Origin: DATFDN01 sp963767645
GTDB lineage: Bacteria > Pseudomonadota > Alphaproteobacteria > Acetobacterales > Acetobacteraceae
Reading direction: 5' to 3'
Assembly (NCBI GenBank): GCA_963767645.1
Contig: CAVYEW010000003.1
Span: 310,001 to 374,000 of the forward strand
DNA: 64,000 bases
The notes below the pieces were generated by a model. The model worked only from the letters and a program-made list of their open reading frames with translations. It searched no databases and was not told where the DNA came from. A program made the position numbers and the translations under genes. Positions 45,173 through 53,400 of the stretch are shown piece after piece. How positions within the stretch are numbered: the first letter of the stretch is position 1; each line of letters starts with the position of its first letter.

Positions 45173-45436
45173 ATGCGACCTCCGGCAAGCACCTCTGCTC
45201 CTGCTTCAGATTGGCATCCGGCCGACGTGCTCGCCGCGCTGAAGAAACGTGGGCGCACCTTGGCGGGGCTTTCGACAGCGCACGGCTATCACCCGACTGC
45301 GGCTGGAAAGGCCCTGAAGGCGCCCTGGCCGGCGCTGGAGGCGATTATCGCCAGGGAGATCGGCCTCGCCCCGCAGGAGATCTGGCCCAGCCGCTACACC
45401 GCCGATGGCCAGCCGGTCGTCCGCGCCCGCAGGTGA
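45173..45436 (+). CDS. Ner/Nlp family winged-helix DNA-binding protein
   Basis: An 87-residue protein like phage Mu Ner and E. coli Nlp (SfsB). The core reads DWHPADVLAALKKRG, TLAGLSTAHGYHPTAAGKAL, PWPALEAIIAREIGLAPQEIWPSRY, the last being the classic Ner C-terminal motif. Ner turns down early transcription in Mu. Start ATG 45173 is preferred over 45137, which would add 12 unconserved residues. It pairs divergently with the S24 repressor. Confidence 0.87.
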   Translation: MRPPASTSAPASDWHPADVLAALKKRGRTLAGLSTAHGYHPTAAGKALKAPWPALEAIIAREIGLAPQEIWPSRYTADGQPVVRARR

Positions 45437-45622
45437 TTTCCCGGATCGCACGGCACGGACCGAACGCTCGGGCTAGAGCAGCGTCCGGGCAGGCACGTGG
45501 TGGCACATGGCACGGGTCCTCTTCCTGGCTGGCGAGCCGAGCGGGAGAATTCGGCTTCGCCGGCCTGAAACACGCGCCTTTTCATTCGGTTGCATTTATG
45601 GTCGCGAAAGGTCCGCGCGCGC

Positions 45623-45971
45623 TCAGCGGCCGAGAACGCCCTGCACCGTCGCCATCAGCGACGACAGACTGAACGGCTTCAGCACGAACGGCCGGCAGCC
45701 CGGCACCTGTTCGGCCATTCCCGGGATTGCCCGACATCAGCACCACCGGCACCCGGCCGCCGTCAGCCGCGGGCAGCAGCAACTCGCCCAGGCCACCGGG
45801 CAGCGTGCAGTCGAGCAGCACCAGGTCCACCCCGCCGGCGCGCAGCCGCTCCAGCCCGTCCGGAGCGGTCTCGGCGTGGCTGGTGTCGTACCTGTCCTCC
45901 AAGGCGTCGATCACCACTTCGGAGACCAGCGGATCATCCTCGATGACGAGGATATGCGGTCGGGTCGGCAT
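45623..45971 (-). CDS. Response regulator receiver protein, frameshifted
   Basis: A single receiver domain of about 115 residues without an output domain. ILVIEDDPLVSEVVIDAL holds the acidic pocket; the phosphoacceptor aspartate is in DLVLLDCTLPGGLG; VPVVLMSGNPG follows. The frame then breaks. Removing one base of the CCC at 45720-45722 restores MAEQVPGCRPFVLKPFSLSSL, including the invariant lysine of the KPF motif, and a stop at 45623-45625. As given, the uncorrected frame continues to 45582 without the lysine. No histidine kinase gene lies nearby. Confidence 0.82.
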
Positions 45972-46046
45972 GAGGCATCGTTACGCAGCGCCGGTCGACG
46001 CGGGTAGGGTCTCCGGCGGCGATCACAGGTTGTTGAGGAGCTGCGC

Positions 46047-46703
46047 ATGGCCGAGGGCAGGCTGTACATCGGCAATCGTCGGTACTCGTCCTGGTCCATG
46101 CGCGGCTGGCTCGCGGTGCAGCTTGCCGGATTGGATGTGGAGGAGGTGCTGATCCCGTTCACGCGGCCGGGGCCGACCGCAGCCATCAGCGCCGTCTCGC
46201 CGACCGGGCTTGTGCCCTGCCTGCTGCATCGCGGTGCCCTGATGTGGGAATCGCTCGCCATCTGCGAATATTGCGCCGAGCAGGCATCCGGGCTGTGGCC
46301 AGTCGATCCGATCGCGCGCGCCCAGGCCCGCTCGGTGAGTGCCGAGATACATGCCGGCTTCCGTGCGCTGCGCGAGGCCATGTGGATGAACCTCGGCGCC
46401 GACTTCGCCGGTCATGGGCGGACGCCGGCGGTGCTGGCCGACATCGCACGGATCGAGAGGCTGTGGGCCGAGGCGCGGGCGCGTTTCGGCGGGCCGTTCC
46501 TGTTCGGCCCCGCCTTCGGGGTCGCCGACGCCATGTTCGCCCCGGTTGTCGCCCGTTTCCTAACCTGGCGCCCGGAGCTGGGCGGTGGCAGCCTGGATTA
46601 CTGCGCCGCGGTACGGGAACACCGGCTGGTTGCCGAATGGTATGACGCGGCGGCGCGGGAGCCCCAGTCCTGGCTGCTTGCCGACTACGAGACGGCGCGC
46701 TGA
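46047..46703 (+). CDS. Glutathione S-transferase family protein
   Basis: A 218-residue GST. The N-terminal thioredoxin-like domain has GNRRYSSWSMRGWLAVQLAGL with the likely catalytic serine, VSPTGLVPCLL with the cis-proline motif and LMWESLAICEYCAE, the glutathione-binding ES pair. The all-alpha C-terminal domain contains GVADAMFAPVVARFL. The gene is close to maleylacetoacetate isomerase/zeta or YfcF-like GSTs, but its substrate is unknown. Confidence 0.88.
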   Translation: MAEGRLYIGNRRYSSWSMRGWLAVQLAGLDVEEVLIPFTRPGPTAAISAVSPTGLVPCLLHRGALMWESLAICEYCAEQASGLWPVDPIARAQARSVSAEIHAGFRALREAMWMNLGADFAGHGRTPAVLADIARIERLWAEARARFGGPFLFGPAFGVADAMFAPVVARFLTWRPELGGGSLDYCAAVREHRLVAEWYDAAAREPQSWLLADYETAR

Positions 46704-46734
46704 CGCGGTTGCCGGCCGGCCTCGCCGCACCCAG

Positions 46735-46884
46735 ATGTCGGGCATGACTGAACCGGCCCCCTCCCCTGCCCCGAAGCCCGAGCCGGCGCCCGCGCCGCTG
46801 CCCAAGGAGATCGGCGGCCCGACAGGCCCCGAGCCCACGCGCTACGGAGACTGGGAGCGGAAGGGGCGCTGCATCGACTTTTGA
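46735..46884 (+). CDS. DUF1674 / succinate dehydrogenase assembly factor 4 (SDHAF4) homologue
   Basis: A 49-residue protein ending in the SDHAF4 signature: EIGGPTGPEPTRYGDWERKG then RCIDF. The N-terminus is a proline/alanine tract. The eukaryotic relative protects flavinylated SdhA during complex II assembly; the bacterial role is inferred from that. ATG 46744 is an alternative start. The last 43 bases overlap the 3' end of the convergent folD. No sdh genes are in the window. Confidence 0.85.
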   Translation: MSGMTEPAPSPAPKPEPAPAPLPKEIGGPTGPEPTRYGDWERKGRCIDF

Positions 46885-47750
46885 TCGCCGCGGGCGCCGC
46901 GCCGCGCCAGCGCCGCCATCAGCGTGTTCTCCAGCAGGCAGGCGATGGTCATCGGCCCGACGCCGCCCGGAACCGGCGTGATCGCTCCGGCGACTTGGCG
47001 TGCCTCGGCGAAGGCGACGTCCCCGACCAGGCGGCCGTCCTGAAGGCGGTTGATGCCGACATCGATCACGGCGGCGCCCTCGGCGATCCAATCTCCCCGC
47101 ACCAGTTCCGCCCGGCCCATGGCTGCCACCAGGATTTCGGCGCGCCGACACTCGCCCGCCAGATCGCGCGTGCTTCTATGCGCTACGGTCACGGTGGCGT
47201 CGGCGGCCAGCAGGAGCGAGGCCATCGGCCGCCCAACGATGGCCGAGCGGCCCAGCACCAGCGCCCGTGCCCCGCGCGTCCGTACGCCGGCGGCGGCAAG
47301 CAGCTTCATCACCCCGCGAGGCGTGCAGGGCGCCAGCGCCGGCAGCCCGTCCGCCAGTCGCCCGGCGTTCAGCGGATGGAAGCCGTCCACGTCCTTGGCC
47401 GGATCGATACGCTCGATCACCGCGCGGACCGTGATATGCGCGGGCAGCGGCAGCTGCACCAGGATGCCGTCCACCGCGCGGTCGGCGTTCAGCCGATCGA
47501 CTTCGGCGAGCAGCGCCGCCTCGGTGGTGTCGGCGGGCAGGCGGGTGGTGCGCGCGGCGATGCCGGCCGCCGCCGCTGCCCGGTCCTTGTTGCGGACGTA
47601 GAGGGCGCTGGCCGGATTGTCGCCGACCAGCACCACGGCGAGGCCCGGGCGGAGGCCGAGCGCAGCCACCCGCGCGGCGATGTCGGCCCGCAACGCGGCG
47701 GCGATGGCCCGGCCGTCGATGATGCGCGCCGTTGTCTCAGAATCCGACAC
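46842..47750 (-). CDS. folD: FolD: methylenetetrahydrofolate dehydrogenase/cyclohydrolase
   Basis: A 302-residue bifunctional NADP-dependent enzyme converting methylene-THF to 10-formyl-THF. Landmarks are VLVGDNPASALYVRNKDRAA with the catalytic lysine region, VDGILVQLPLPAHI, the PAKDVDGFHPLNAG loop, VLGRSAIVGRPMA and TPVPGGVGPMTIACLLENT. Start GTG 47750, which overlaps the yggT end by 14 bases; a TTG at 47783 is less likely. The C-terminal tail overlaps the convergent SDHAF4-like gene. Confidence 0.94.
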   Translation of the reverse strand: MSDSETTARIIDGRAIAAALRADIAARVAALGLRPGLAVVLVGDNPASALYVRNKDRAAAAAGIAARTTRLPADTTEAALLAEVDRLNADRAVDGILVQLPLPAHITVRAVIERIDPAKDVDGFHPLNAGRLADGLPALAPCTPRGVMKLLAAAGVRTRGARALVLGRSAIVGRPMASLLLAADATVTVAHRSTRDLAGECRRAEILVAAMGRAELVRGDWIAEGAAVIDVGINRLQDGRLVGDVAFAEARQVAGAITPVPGGVGPMTIACLLENTLMAALARRGARGDQKSMQRPFRSQSP

Positions 47751-48039
47751 GGCTCGCGACGATCCAATCGATCTCGGCCACAAGCATCCGCGCCGCTTGG
47801 AGCAGTAGGATCAGGATGATCGGGCTGATGTCGATGCCGCCCAAATTGGGCAGCAGATTGCGGATCGGGCGCAGCGCCGGGTCGGTGGCGCGGTACAGGA
47901 AGTCGCCGATCGTCCAGACCAGGCGGTTGCGGGTGTCGAGCACGCCGAACCCGGCGAGCATGGAGAACACCGCGGCGGCGATGACCACCCAGATGTAGAT
48001 GTCGATGGCGCGGTCGATCAGCCAGAAGAAAGGGTGCAT
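47737..48039 (-). CDS. YggT family membrane protein
   Basis: A 100-residue protein with two hydrophobic segments, residues about 5-30 and 70-92, and the family motif DPALRPIRNLLPNLGGIDISPIIL. YggT proteins are linked to cell division or osmotic tolerance, but the biochemical function is unknown. It is immediately upstream of folD and overlaps it. Confidence 0.9.
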   Translation of the reverse strand: MHPFFWLIDRAIDIYIWVVIAAAVFSMLAGFGVLDTRNRLVWTIGDFLYRATDPALRPIRNLLPNLGGIDISPIILILLLQAARMLVAEIDWIVASRVGF

Positions 48040-48154
48040 GGATGCGGGGCACCTGATGGACGGCGCCTCTTACCGGGCGCGCGCGGCCTCGGCAACCGAT
48101 TGCGCAACCCAGCTTGACTTGCCCGCCCGGTCTCCGCATGTTCCGCGCCGCCCT

Positions 48155-48230
48155 GGGGCTGTAGCTCAGCTGGGAGAGCGCCTCGTTCGCAATGAGGAGG
48201 TCAGGGGTTCGATCCCCCTCAGCTCCACCA
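48155..48230 (+). tRNA. tRNA-Ala(CGC)
   Basis: A 76-nt cloverleaf: acceptor GGGGCTG/CAGCTCC, D-arm GCTC/GAGC, anticodon stem CCTCG/TGAGG with loop TTCGCAA (anticodon CGC), T-arm AGGGG/CCCCT, and an encoded CCA. The accessory element begins right after its 3' end, so it is a candidate attachment site. Confidence 0.96.
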
Positions 48231-48247
48231 TGGCAGCCGCTAAACTA

Positions 48248-48275
48248 TTGACTTCCTACGGCAATTTTGTAGGCT
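48248..48275 (+). promoter_or_regulatory. Possible promoter with overlapping palindrome
   Basis: TTGACT (48248-48253) and TAGGCT (48270-48275) are separated by 16 bases, just downstream of tRNA-Ala and 60 bases before the first accessory gene. The inverted repeat CCTAC/GTAGG (48255-48259, 48269-48273) spans the spacer and could be an operator. The -10 match is weak. Confidence 0.35.
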
Positions 48276-48335
48276 CCGCCACTTAGCCCCGTCTGCAGCC
48301 CACAAGGACGCGGGGCATCGAGGGGGAGGCATCTC

Positions 48336-48590
48336 GTGAAGAACTGGATAGTATTTGCCGCGAGTTGGCTCGTCTTCGTCGTCTCGGCCGCGGCCATTGC
48401 CCAACCTACAATCCACGAGCCCCCCGCCGGCTTGAAGTGCTCGGGTGACAAGATGGTCTGGGTCAATACCCGGTCGCATATCTACCACTTCCAAGGCGAG
48501 CGGTACTTTGGGGCGACCAAGTACGGCAAGTTCATGTGTGAACACGACGCGGACAAGGAAGGCGATAGGCCGACTAGGAACGGTCAGTGA
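48336..48590 (+). CDS. Small secreted hypothetical protein
   Basis: An 84-residue protein with a signal peptide (residues 1-22, ending IAQP). The mature part holds two cysteines (LKCSGD, FMCEHD), WVNTRSHIYHFQGERYFG and the C-terminal EGDRPTRNGQ, a pattern I recall from small exported alphaproteobacterial proteins of unknown function. The start is GTG with GGGGGAGG 7 bases upstream. Confidence 0.75.
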   Translation: MKNWIVFAASWLVFVVSAAAIAQPTIHEPPAGLKCSGDKMVWVNTRSHIYHFQGERYFGATKYGKFMCEHDADKEGDRPTRNGQ

Positions 48591-48645
48591 TGACCGTCCC
48601 ATCTGACGCCTTACCGCCGATCGATAAGTAAGGAGGCGGCTCATC

Positions 48646-48723
48646 GTGGGAACGGCGCTGATCCCCTGGATCGTGCTGTTCAGGGCGGTGCTGCTGACGA
48701 TCCTGGACGCGGTGTTCAAGTAA
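48646..48723 (+). CDS. 25-residue hydrophobic peptide
   Basis: Starts with GTG at 48646, 9 bases after a perfect AGGAGG. The peptide is one hydrophobic segment (ALIPWIVLFRAVLLTILDAV) ending FK, likely a single transmembrane helix. Its end resembles the end of the later membrane protein at 50241-50480 (TIWDAVFG). It is too short for family recognition; coding is supported by the ribosome-binding site and composition only. Confidence 0.45.
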   Translation: MGTALIPWIVLFRAVLLTILDAVFK

Positions 48724-48816
48724 GGGGGGCCGGCCCGCGTCACGCCAAAGCTATAACCCTTGACAACAACTTCCGCGTGTGTTCACGTCAGAGTTACGCA
48801 ACCAGGAGGAGGCACT

Positions 48817-49020
48817 ATGAAAGCGTTCGATGTTCGCTTCGAGGTGCCGGCACGCTCGAAAGGACACAAGCCGCGTGTGAATTCTCGCCGGGTAACTGCT
48901 TCTTCCGCCGATAGGGCTGCGGAACGGGTGGCCGAGGATCACAACACCCGTGTCAACTGCCGTAACTTCTGGGTCCACTCCGTCCGTGAACTTCCGCCAG
49001 GCGACGAACGAGCGGCTTGA
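48817..49020 (+). CDS. Small basic hypothetical protein
   Basis: A 67-residue protein with a very strong ribosome-binding site (AGGAGGAGG, 5 bases before the ATG). It is rich in arginine and lysine (SKGHKPRVNSRRVTASSADRA) with one cysteine. No family is recognised. The coding call rests on the ribosome-binding site and position. Confidence 0.55.
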   Translation: MKAFDVRFEVPARSKGHKPRVNSRRVTASSADRAAERVAEDHNTRVNCRNFWVHSVRELPPGDERAA

Positions 49021-49053
49021 CGGCGCCTCAGTGTTGGGCAGTGCGCCCCCTGC

Positions 49054-49272
49054 CTACCGCCGATACGGCTGCCCCGACACGACGGTCCTGAACGCCCGCG
49101 ATCCGCACCGCTGACACTGCAACGGAAGCTGGATCAGCGGCGTTGCGGCATGCCGGCGGGCCAGCGCATGTAGGTCCAGCTCCCGGATATGGTCGCAGTT
49201 CAGGCAGAGCGCCGCGACGGTGCAGTGAGCCAGGATCGCGCTCTGGACGGTCGGCAGCTCGCCGTCACTCAT
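49054..49272 (-). CDS. Small zinc-binding-like hypothetical protein
   Basis: A 72-residue protein with two CxxC pairs, CLNCDH near residue 24 and CQRCGSR near residue 53, separated by about 29 residues, as in a zinc ribbon. LHALARRHAATPL between them is helical. Its ATG overlaps the stop of the upstream gene (ATGA), so the two are coupled. Function unknown. Confidence 0.65.
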   Translation of the reverse strand: MSDGELPTVQSAILAHCTVAALCLNCDHIRELDLHALARRHAATPLIQLPLQCQRCGSRAFRTVVSGQPYRR

Positions 49273-49475
49273 TCCGGGGGCTGGTCCTTCTTCTTCCAGA
49301 TGATCGGCTCACCGGGGATGCGCCGTCGGGGCTTCCGAGCCCGGACAATCTGCGGCTTGGCCTCAAGCGGCTGCGCGGGAGCCTTGGCCGGACGCTTCAC
49401 CTTGGCCGGATGGCGCGCGGTGACGATGACCTTGCGTTTGGGGCGGTCCGGGGGATCGTCCGCGCGGTCTATCAT
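49269..49475 (-). CDS. Basic, proline-rich hypothetical protein
   Basis: A 68-residue, lysine/arginine/proline-rich protein (RPKRKVIVTARHPAKVKRPA), probably disordered and nucleic-acid binding by charge. The ATG at 49475 is preferred; an in-frame start at 49541 is possible. Its stop overlaps the start of the CxxC protein. No family recognised. Confidence 0.5.
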   Translation of the reverse strand: MIDRADDPPDRPKRKVIVTARHPAKVKRPAKAPAQPLEAKPQIVRARKPRRRIPGEPIIWKKKDQPPE

Positions 49476-49620
49476 CCCGGCATGATAGCGTATCGATCTT
49501 ACAAGGGAACTATATCGATGAGTTCCAGGCCGGACAGCCACGAACCTCTATACGAACATTCCGAAAGCGGGCAAACTCAATCGGTGCGCGAACATCGGCG
49601 TCGCACTGAGAGGGATAGTT

Positions 49621-49857
49621 GTGAAATATCTTCCGATCTACTGTTTCGGTTGCGGACGGCATGTCATCGCTATTAAGCCGCAGATCGACAACGTCCTGCA
49701 CCTGATCCTGGCCGTGATCACGGTAGGGCTTTGGCTGCCGGTCTGGCTCCTGCTTGGCATTTCCGCCGCGTTCTCGGCTCCGCGTTGCCCGAATTGCGGG
49801 AACGCGGCCAAGCCACGCTCCCTGGTTCGGCGCAGCCAAGCACGAGCAACTCGGTAG
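49621..49857 (+). CDS. Zinc-ribbon membrane protein
   Basis: A 78-residue protein: an N-terminal CFGCGRHV pair, a hydrophobic segment at residues 26-50 (LHLILAVITVGLWLPVWLLL) and a second CPNCGN pair. The two cysteine pairs presumably form one zinc ribbon around a membrane hairpin. The segment TxGLWxPVWLL recurs in small prophage-borne membrane proteins of unknown role. GTG start with GAGAGGGAT upstream. Confidence 0.65.
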   Translation: MKYLPIYCFGCGRHVIAIKPQIDNVLHLILAVITVGLWLPVWLLLGISAAFSAPRCPNCGNAAKPRSLVRRSQARATR

Positions 49858-49868
49858 CCCGGGCTCGA

Positions 49869-50072
49869 TTACGCGGCGGCTGCCTCTGGGGCTGCCGGTC
49901 GCATCGGTAATGCCTGGCCGAGATCTTCGGTCAGGCCCTCCTCCGTTCGTGCTTCTTCCTCAAACGCCGAAGCCAGTTCCTGTAGCCCTGCAAAAACCAC
50001 GGAATCGCGAGCAGTAGAGGCGGCCAGCCGCAATTCCCGCGCCTGCGCCCATAGCCCGACCGAAGATGCCAT
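49869..50072 (-). CDS. Small helical hypothetical protein
   Basis: A 67-residue acidic, alpha-helical protein. WAQARELRLAASTARDSVVF with LQELASAFEEEAR follows a pattern common in small alphaproteobacterial proteins (ARELRxLA...L..LA..FE), whose function is unknown. ATG 50072 is preferred to a TTG at 50087. Confidence 0.55.
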   Translation of the reverse strand: MASSVGLWAQARELRLAASTARDSVVFAGLQELASAFEEEARTEEGLTEDLGQALPMRPAAPEAAAA

Positions 50073-50240
50073 CGTACAATTCCCCAAATCGCCCGAGGCA
50101 GGACTGTGGCGAACGCGTCGCGGACTGTCGTAAATGCAGCATCAAACGGCAAGCTGTCACCCGAAAGTGAGGCGTATGGCTGGCGCGCACCCTCCCGCAC
50201 CGGGGCTCCCGAGGCCCGCGCCTTGCGCTACCTGCCCGCC

Positions 50241-50480
50241 ATGCGCCCCCTGAACCCGCGTTCGGACTTCCGTGACGACGGTGGCACGCCAGCATGGCGC
50301 GCGAACCGGGCCACATGGGATCGGACCATCGAGCCGCCGCCGCGCGGCATCCGCGCCCGCTGGCGCCGCCTCAGCCTTGTGGACCAGGTGTTTCTGATCC
50401 TCGGCGTGCTCGTGGCGCCCATGTTCTTCGGCATCTGCCTGCTGATCGTGGTCACGATCTGGGACGCCGTGTTCGGGTGA
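50241..50480 (+). CDS. Small single-pass membrane hypothetical protein
   Basis: A 79-residue protein with a basic, aromatic N-terminal half (WRANRATWDRTIEPPPRG) and a C-terminal transmembrane helix (about residues 47-75, FLILGVLVAPMFFGICLLIV) ending TIWDAVFG. An upstream GTG at 50106 could extend it by 45 residues. It stops 10 bases before the convergent tail-fibre gene stop. Lysis or membrane roles are possible but unsupported. Confidence 0.5.
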   Translation: MRPLNPRSDFRDDGGTPAWRANRATWDRTIEPPPRGIRARWRRLSLVDQVFLILGVLVAPMFFGICLLIVVTIWDAVFG

Positions 50481-50489
50481 GGCGGGGTC

Positions 50490-53400
50490 TTAGTTATGGA
50501 GGATCACGACACTCTGCGCCGGAACCGTCGTCGCCGCGGTGACGCCGTTCGTTACCGCGAGCTGGATAAGGTTGCCGTTGGGGTATTGCGGGCTTTGCTC
50601 CCATCGGTTGACGGTGCCAGTGCCGCTCCCGTTCACCGGCCAGTGCCCCAGGCCGACGGTGCCGCCCATGACCTTCGGCGTGCCGCTGGTGGTGCTGTAG
50701 TTGCATAGCAGCACGCCAAACTTGTTCCCATTCTCAACCGCCAGCGCGATCGTCGGCGGGGTGCCGCCGCTCCCGCCGCCAAAGGTGCAGGAGACCTGGT
50801 TGCCCTCCATGACCTGTCCGGCCTTGGAGAGGAAATAGCCGGTCGGATCGATGACGCCGTTCTGCACCGCGCCATAAGTGCCGTCCCCAAGCGCTTCCCA
50901 GATGGCAGCGCATTCGACGCCTTTGCCGCTCAGGAAGCCGTTGAGAATCCAGAAGGCGGCAAAGACGGCGCCGATCTGCTGCTGCTCGCGCGTCTCGTTG
51001 CCGGCGTTAAAATCGATGTTCCACTCACCCATCATGATTGGCGCATTGGCGGCTGGTGTGCCCGCGACCGACGCACGCGCGACAGTCGCGTCCGCTGCTG
51101 GCTTGGTCGTCGCGAACAGGCCGTCATCAGTCGGCGTCGCATCGACGCCCATGCCGTACCGATATCCATGATACCCAAGACGGCCGAGACGCGTCCCGAG
51201 GACGTTCCCTAGCGTCGTGAAGCGGCCATCAGGCGCGGTCGCAGCGACGTAGGAGTAAACCGGCGCGATGATCTGGATATTCGGGTCAATGCTATGCACG
51301 GCGTCCGCGGCGGCGCTGGCGAAGCTGCAGAATGTGCCGGTATCGACCTTCCCATCGGTCTCGTTATCGATCTCGATCCCCCACAACGGAAGGATTTGCC
51401 CACCGCTCGGCGTGGTCTTGAAGTAGTTGACGATCGCCTTGCACGCGGTCGCATAATCAGACGGATTGCCGATGTTGGGATAGAACTGCACGCCGATGAT
51501 AAGGCGGCACGTCGGGGATATGAACTTGTAGGCGACATTCATGAAATTCTGGATTTTGGAGAAGTCCGGATTGTTTACGCCATTGGCAAAAATCCCCGCT
51601 GTCCAGTTCGGAGCGACCGCAGAGCCCGGCGCGGTGCCGGCATTACAGTTTATGCGGAGTAGGCGCATGTTGAGCGCCGCGAGCGCGGTCACGTTCAAAG
51701 CGATCGTGCAAGGCTGGAAATAAGTCGCGCCCCCGTCGGTTGAGTCCGCCAGCGCAGCCGTGCCGAAGCCCCAAAGGCAGCCCGACGCAAAAACTCCTGT
51801 GGTGGCCGTGAAATCGACGCTGGCCATCGTGCCGGTCGCGGCGGGACCGGGGCCAGGCGCCGACGTGCTGGTCGGAATTGCCGGCGGAGCGGGCGGCCAG
51901 CTCGGCAGCGAAGACGGCGCGCTGGTCGGTATGATGTAGGCGCCAATTCTGTTACTGTAGAACCCCGCAACCCACACGCCGTTCACGTACGCGCCCGGCA
52001 GCGTTATGGTGTTGAAGTCCTCGATCTCGATCACGGAGTTCGCGGAATTCGCCGTCGGGCCGCCCCATCCGGACCAGCCGAAACCGCCCAGAGTGCCGTC
52101 CTGCCGCACCACAGTCGGGTCAGTCGCCGCCTCGGCGAACTCGTGCGCTGTAACCGACGTGCGCTCGTCCAGCATCGTCTGCGGCGCGGGCAATTGATAG
52201 CCGACGCAGTAGCCGTAGCGGACCATATTTCCGTTGTAGAAGAAGGAGTTATGCTCGCCGAGCGCGTTTGGGACGGAGACGCCGTTTTGATAGTGTATGA
52301 AGAATATGTGCGCGTCAGAACTCGGCGGGGCCAGGGTGCCAGCGTTGAACAAACTCGCGAGGAAGTTCTGATGATCGGTCTCGACCGGGCTGCTCGGCGG
52401 AGTGGTGGTGACGACGATCTCATTGACGATCTGCGGCGGCGTGAATACCCCATACTCGCTCAAGCCCGAGAGGTATGGCCCGCTCACCATCGTTCGCAGG
52501 GCGCTGGAAAGCGCATCTTGGGTCGGATTGTGGCTCGAAAGCAGCCAGTCCGGTCCCGCATAGATTATCGTTGCCGCCATGCCGTTCAGCGGCTGCGCGC
52601 CGTGCCAGCCCATGACATCGTCCGCGCTGGCGTCTGATTGGTAGGTCGGCGGCAGCACGCCAACAGGCGGCGCACCAGCACGCGGATCAGTGGTCGCGGT
52701 CCAAGAACTGCCAGACCAATACCACCACAGTTGATCCTTGTTCGTTTGATAAACGTTGCCGCCGCTCAGGACGAGGCCGGTGACGTTGGCGGTCGTGGTG
52801 TCCGTCGCGCCATTCCGCACGACATAATACGGACTGACATCATCGCCGCGCGTCAGTGACCAGCGATTTCCGCTGGCATCTGTGAACGAAAACTCGGGCG
52901 GGGTCTTGGTGCTGAAATCCGAGACGATATAGCCGTCCGGAGACGCCACGGTTGCGGATGGCGCGGGAGTGCCAAGGAAATATGCCTGGCTGAACCGCCC
53001 CCCGTTCGGCTGCACACGGAACTGATACCACGTGTTCGCAGCGAGCCCCGAGACGGTGCAAGTCGCGCCCGTGAATGGCACGCCAACATAGGTCCACGTG
53101 AAGTCGCACCAGCGCTTGAACTGCGCGACATATTGCAGGCTCGACGCTGCCCCGAGTGGCGGTGTCCAGGTCAGGGTAACTGAGTTGAGCGTCGTGGCCG
53201 AGCTGGTGAGGCCGGTGATCCCAGCCCCGTTGCCGGAGGTAAACGCCGCGGGCGTGGTCGGTGGCGCCGCGGGCTGCGGCAGCGGGGTGGTGGTCTGCAC
53301 CCAAATGGTGCTCCCATTGGCCCGCGTGCGCCAGATGTCGACTCTGTTCTCCCAATATACCTGCTTTGCCGCGCCGGGCGTGGGCGCGTGGTAATACAGC

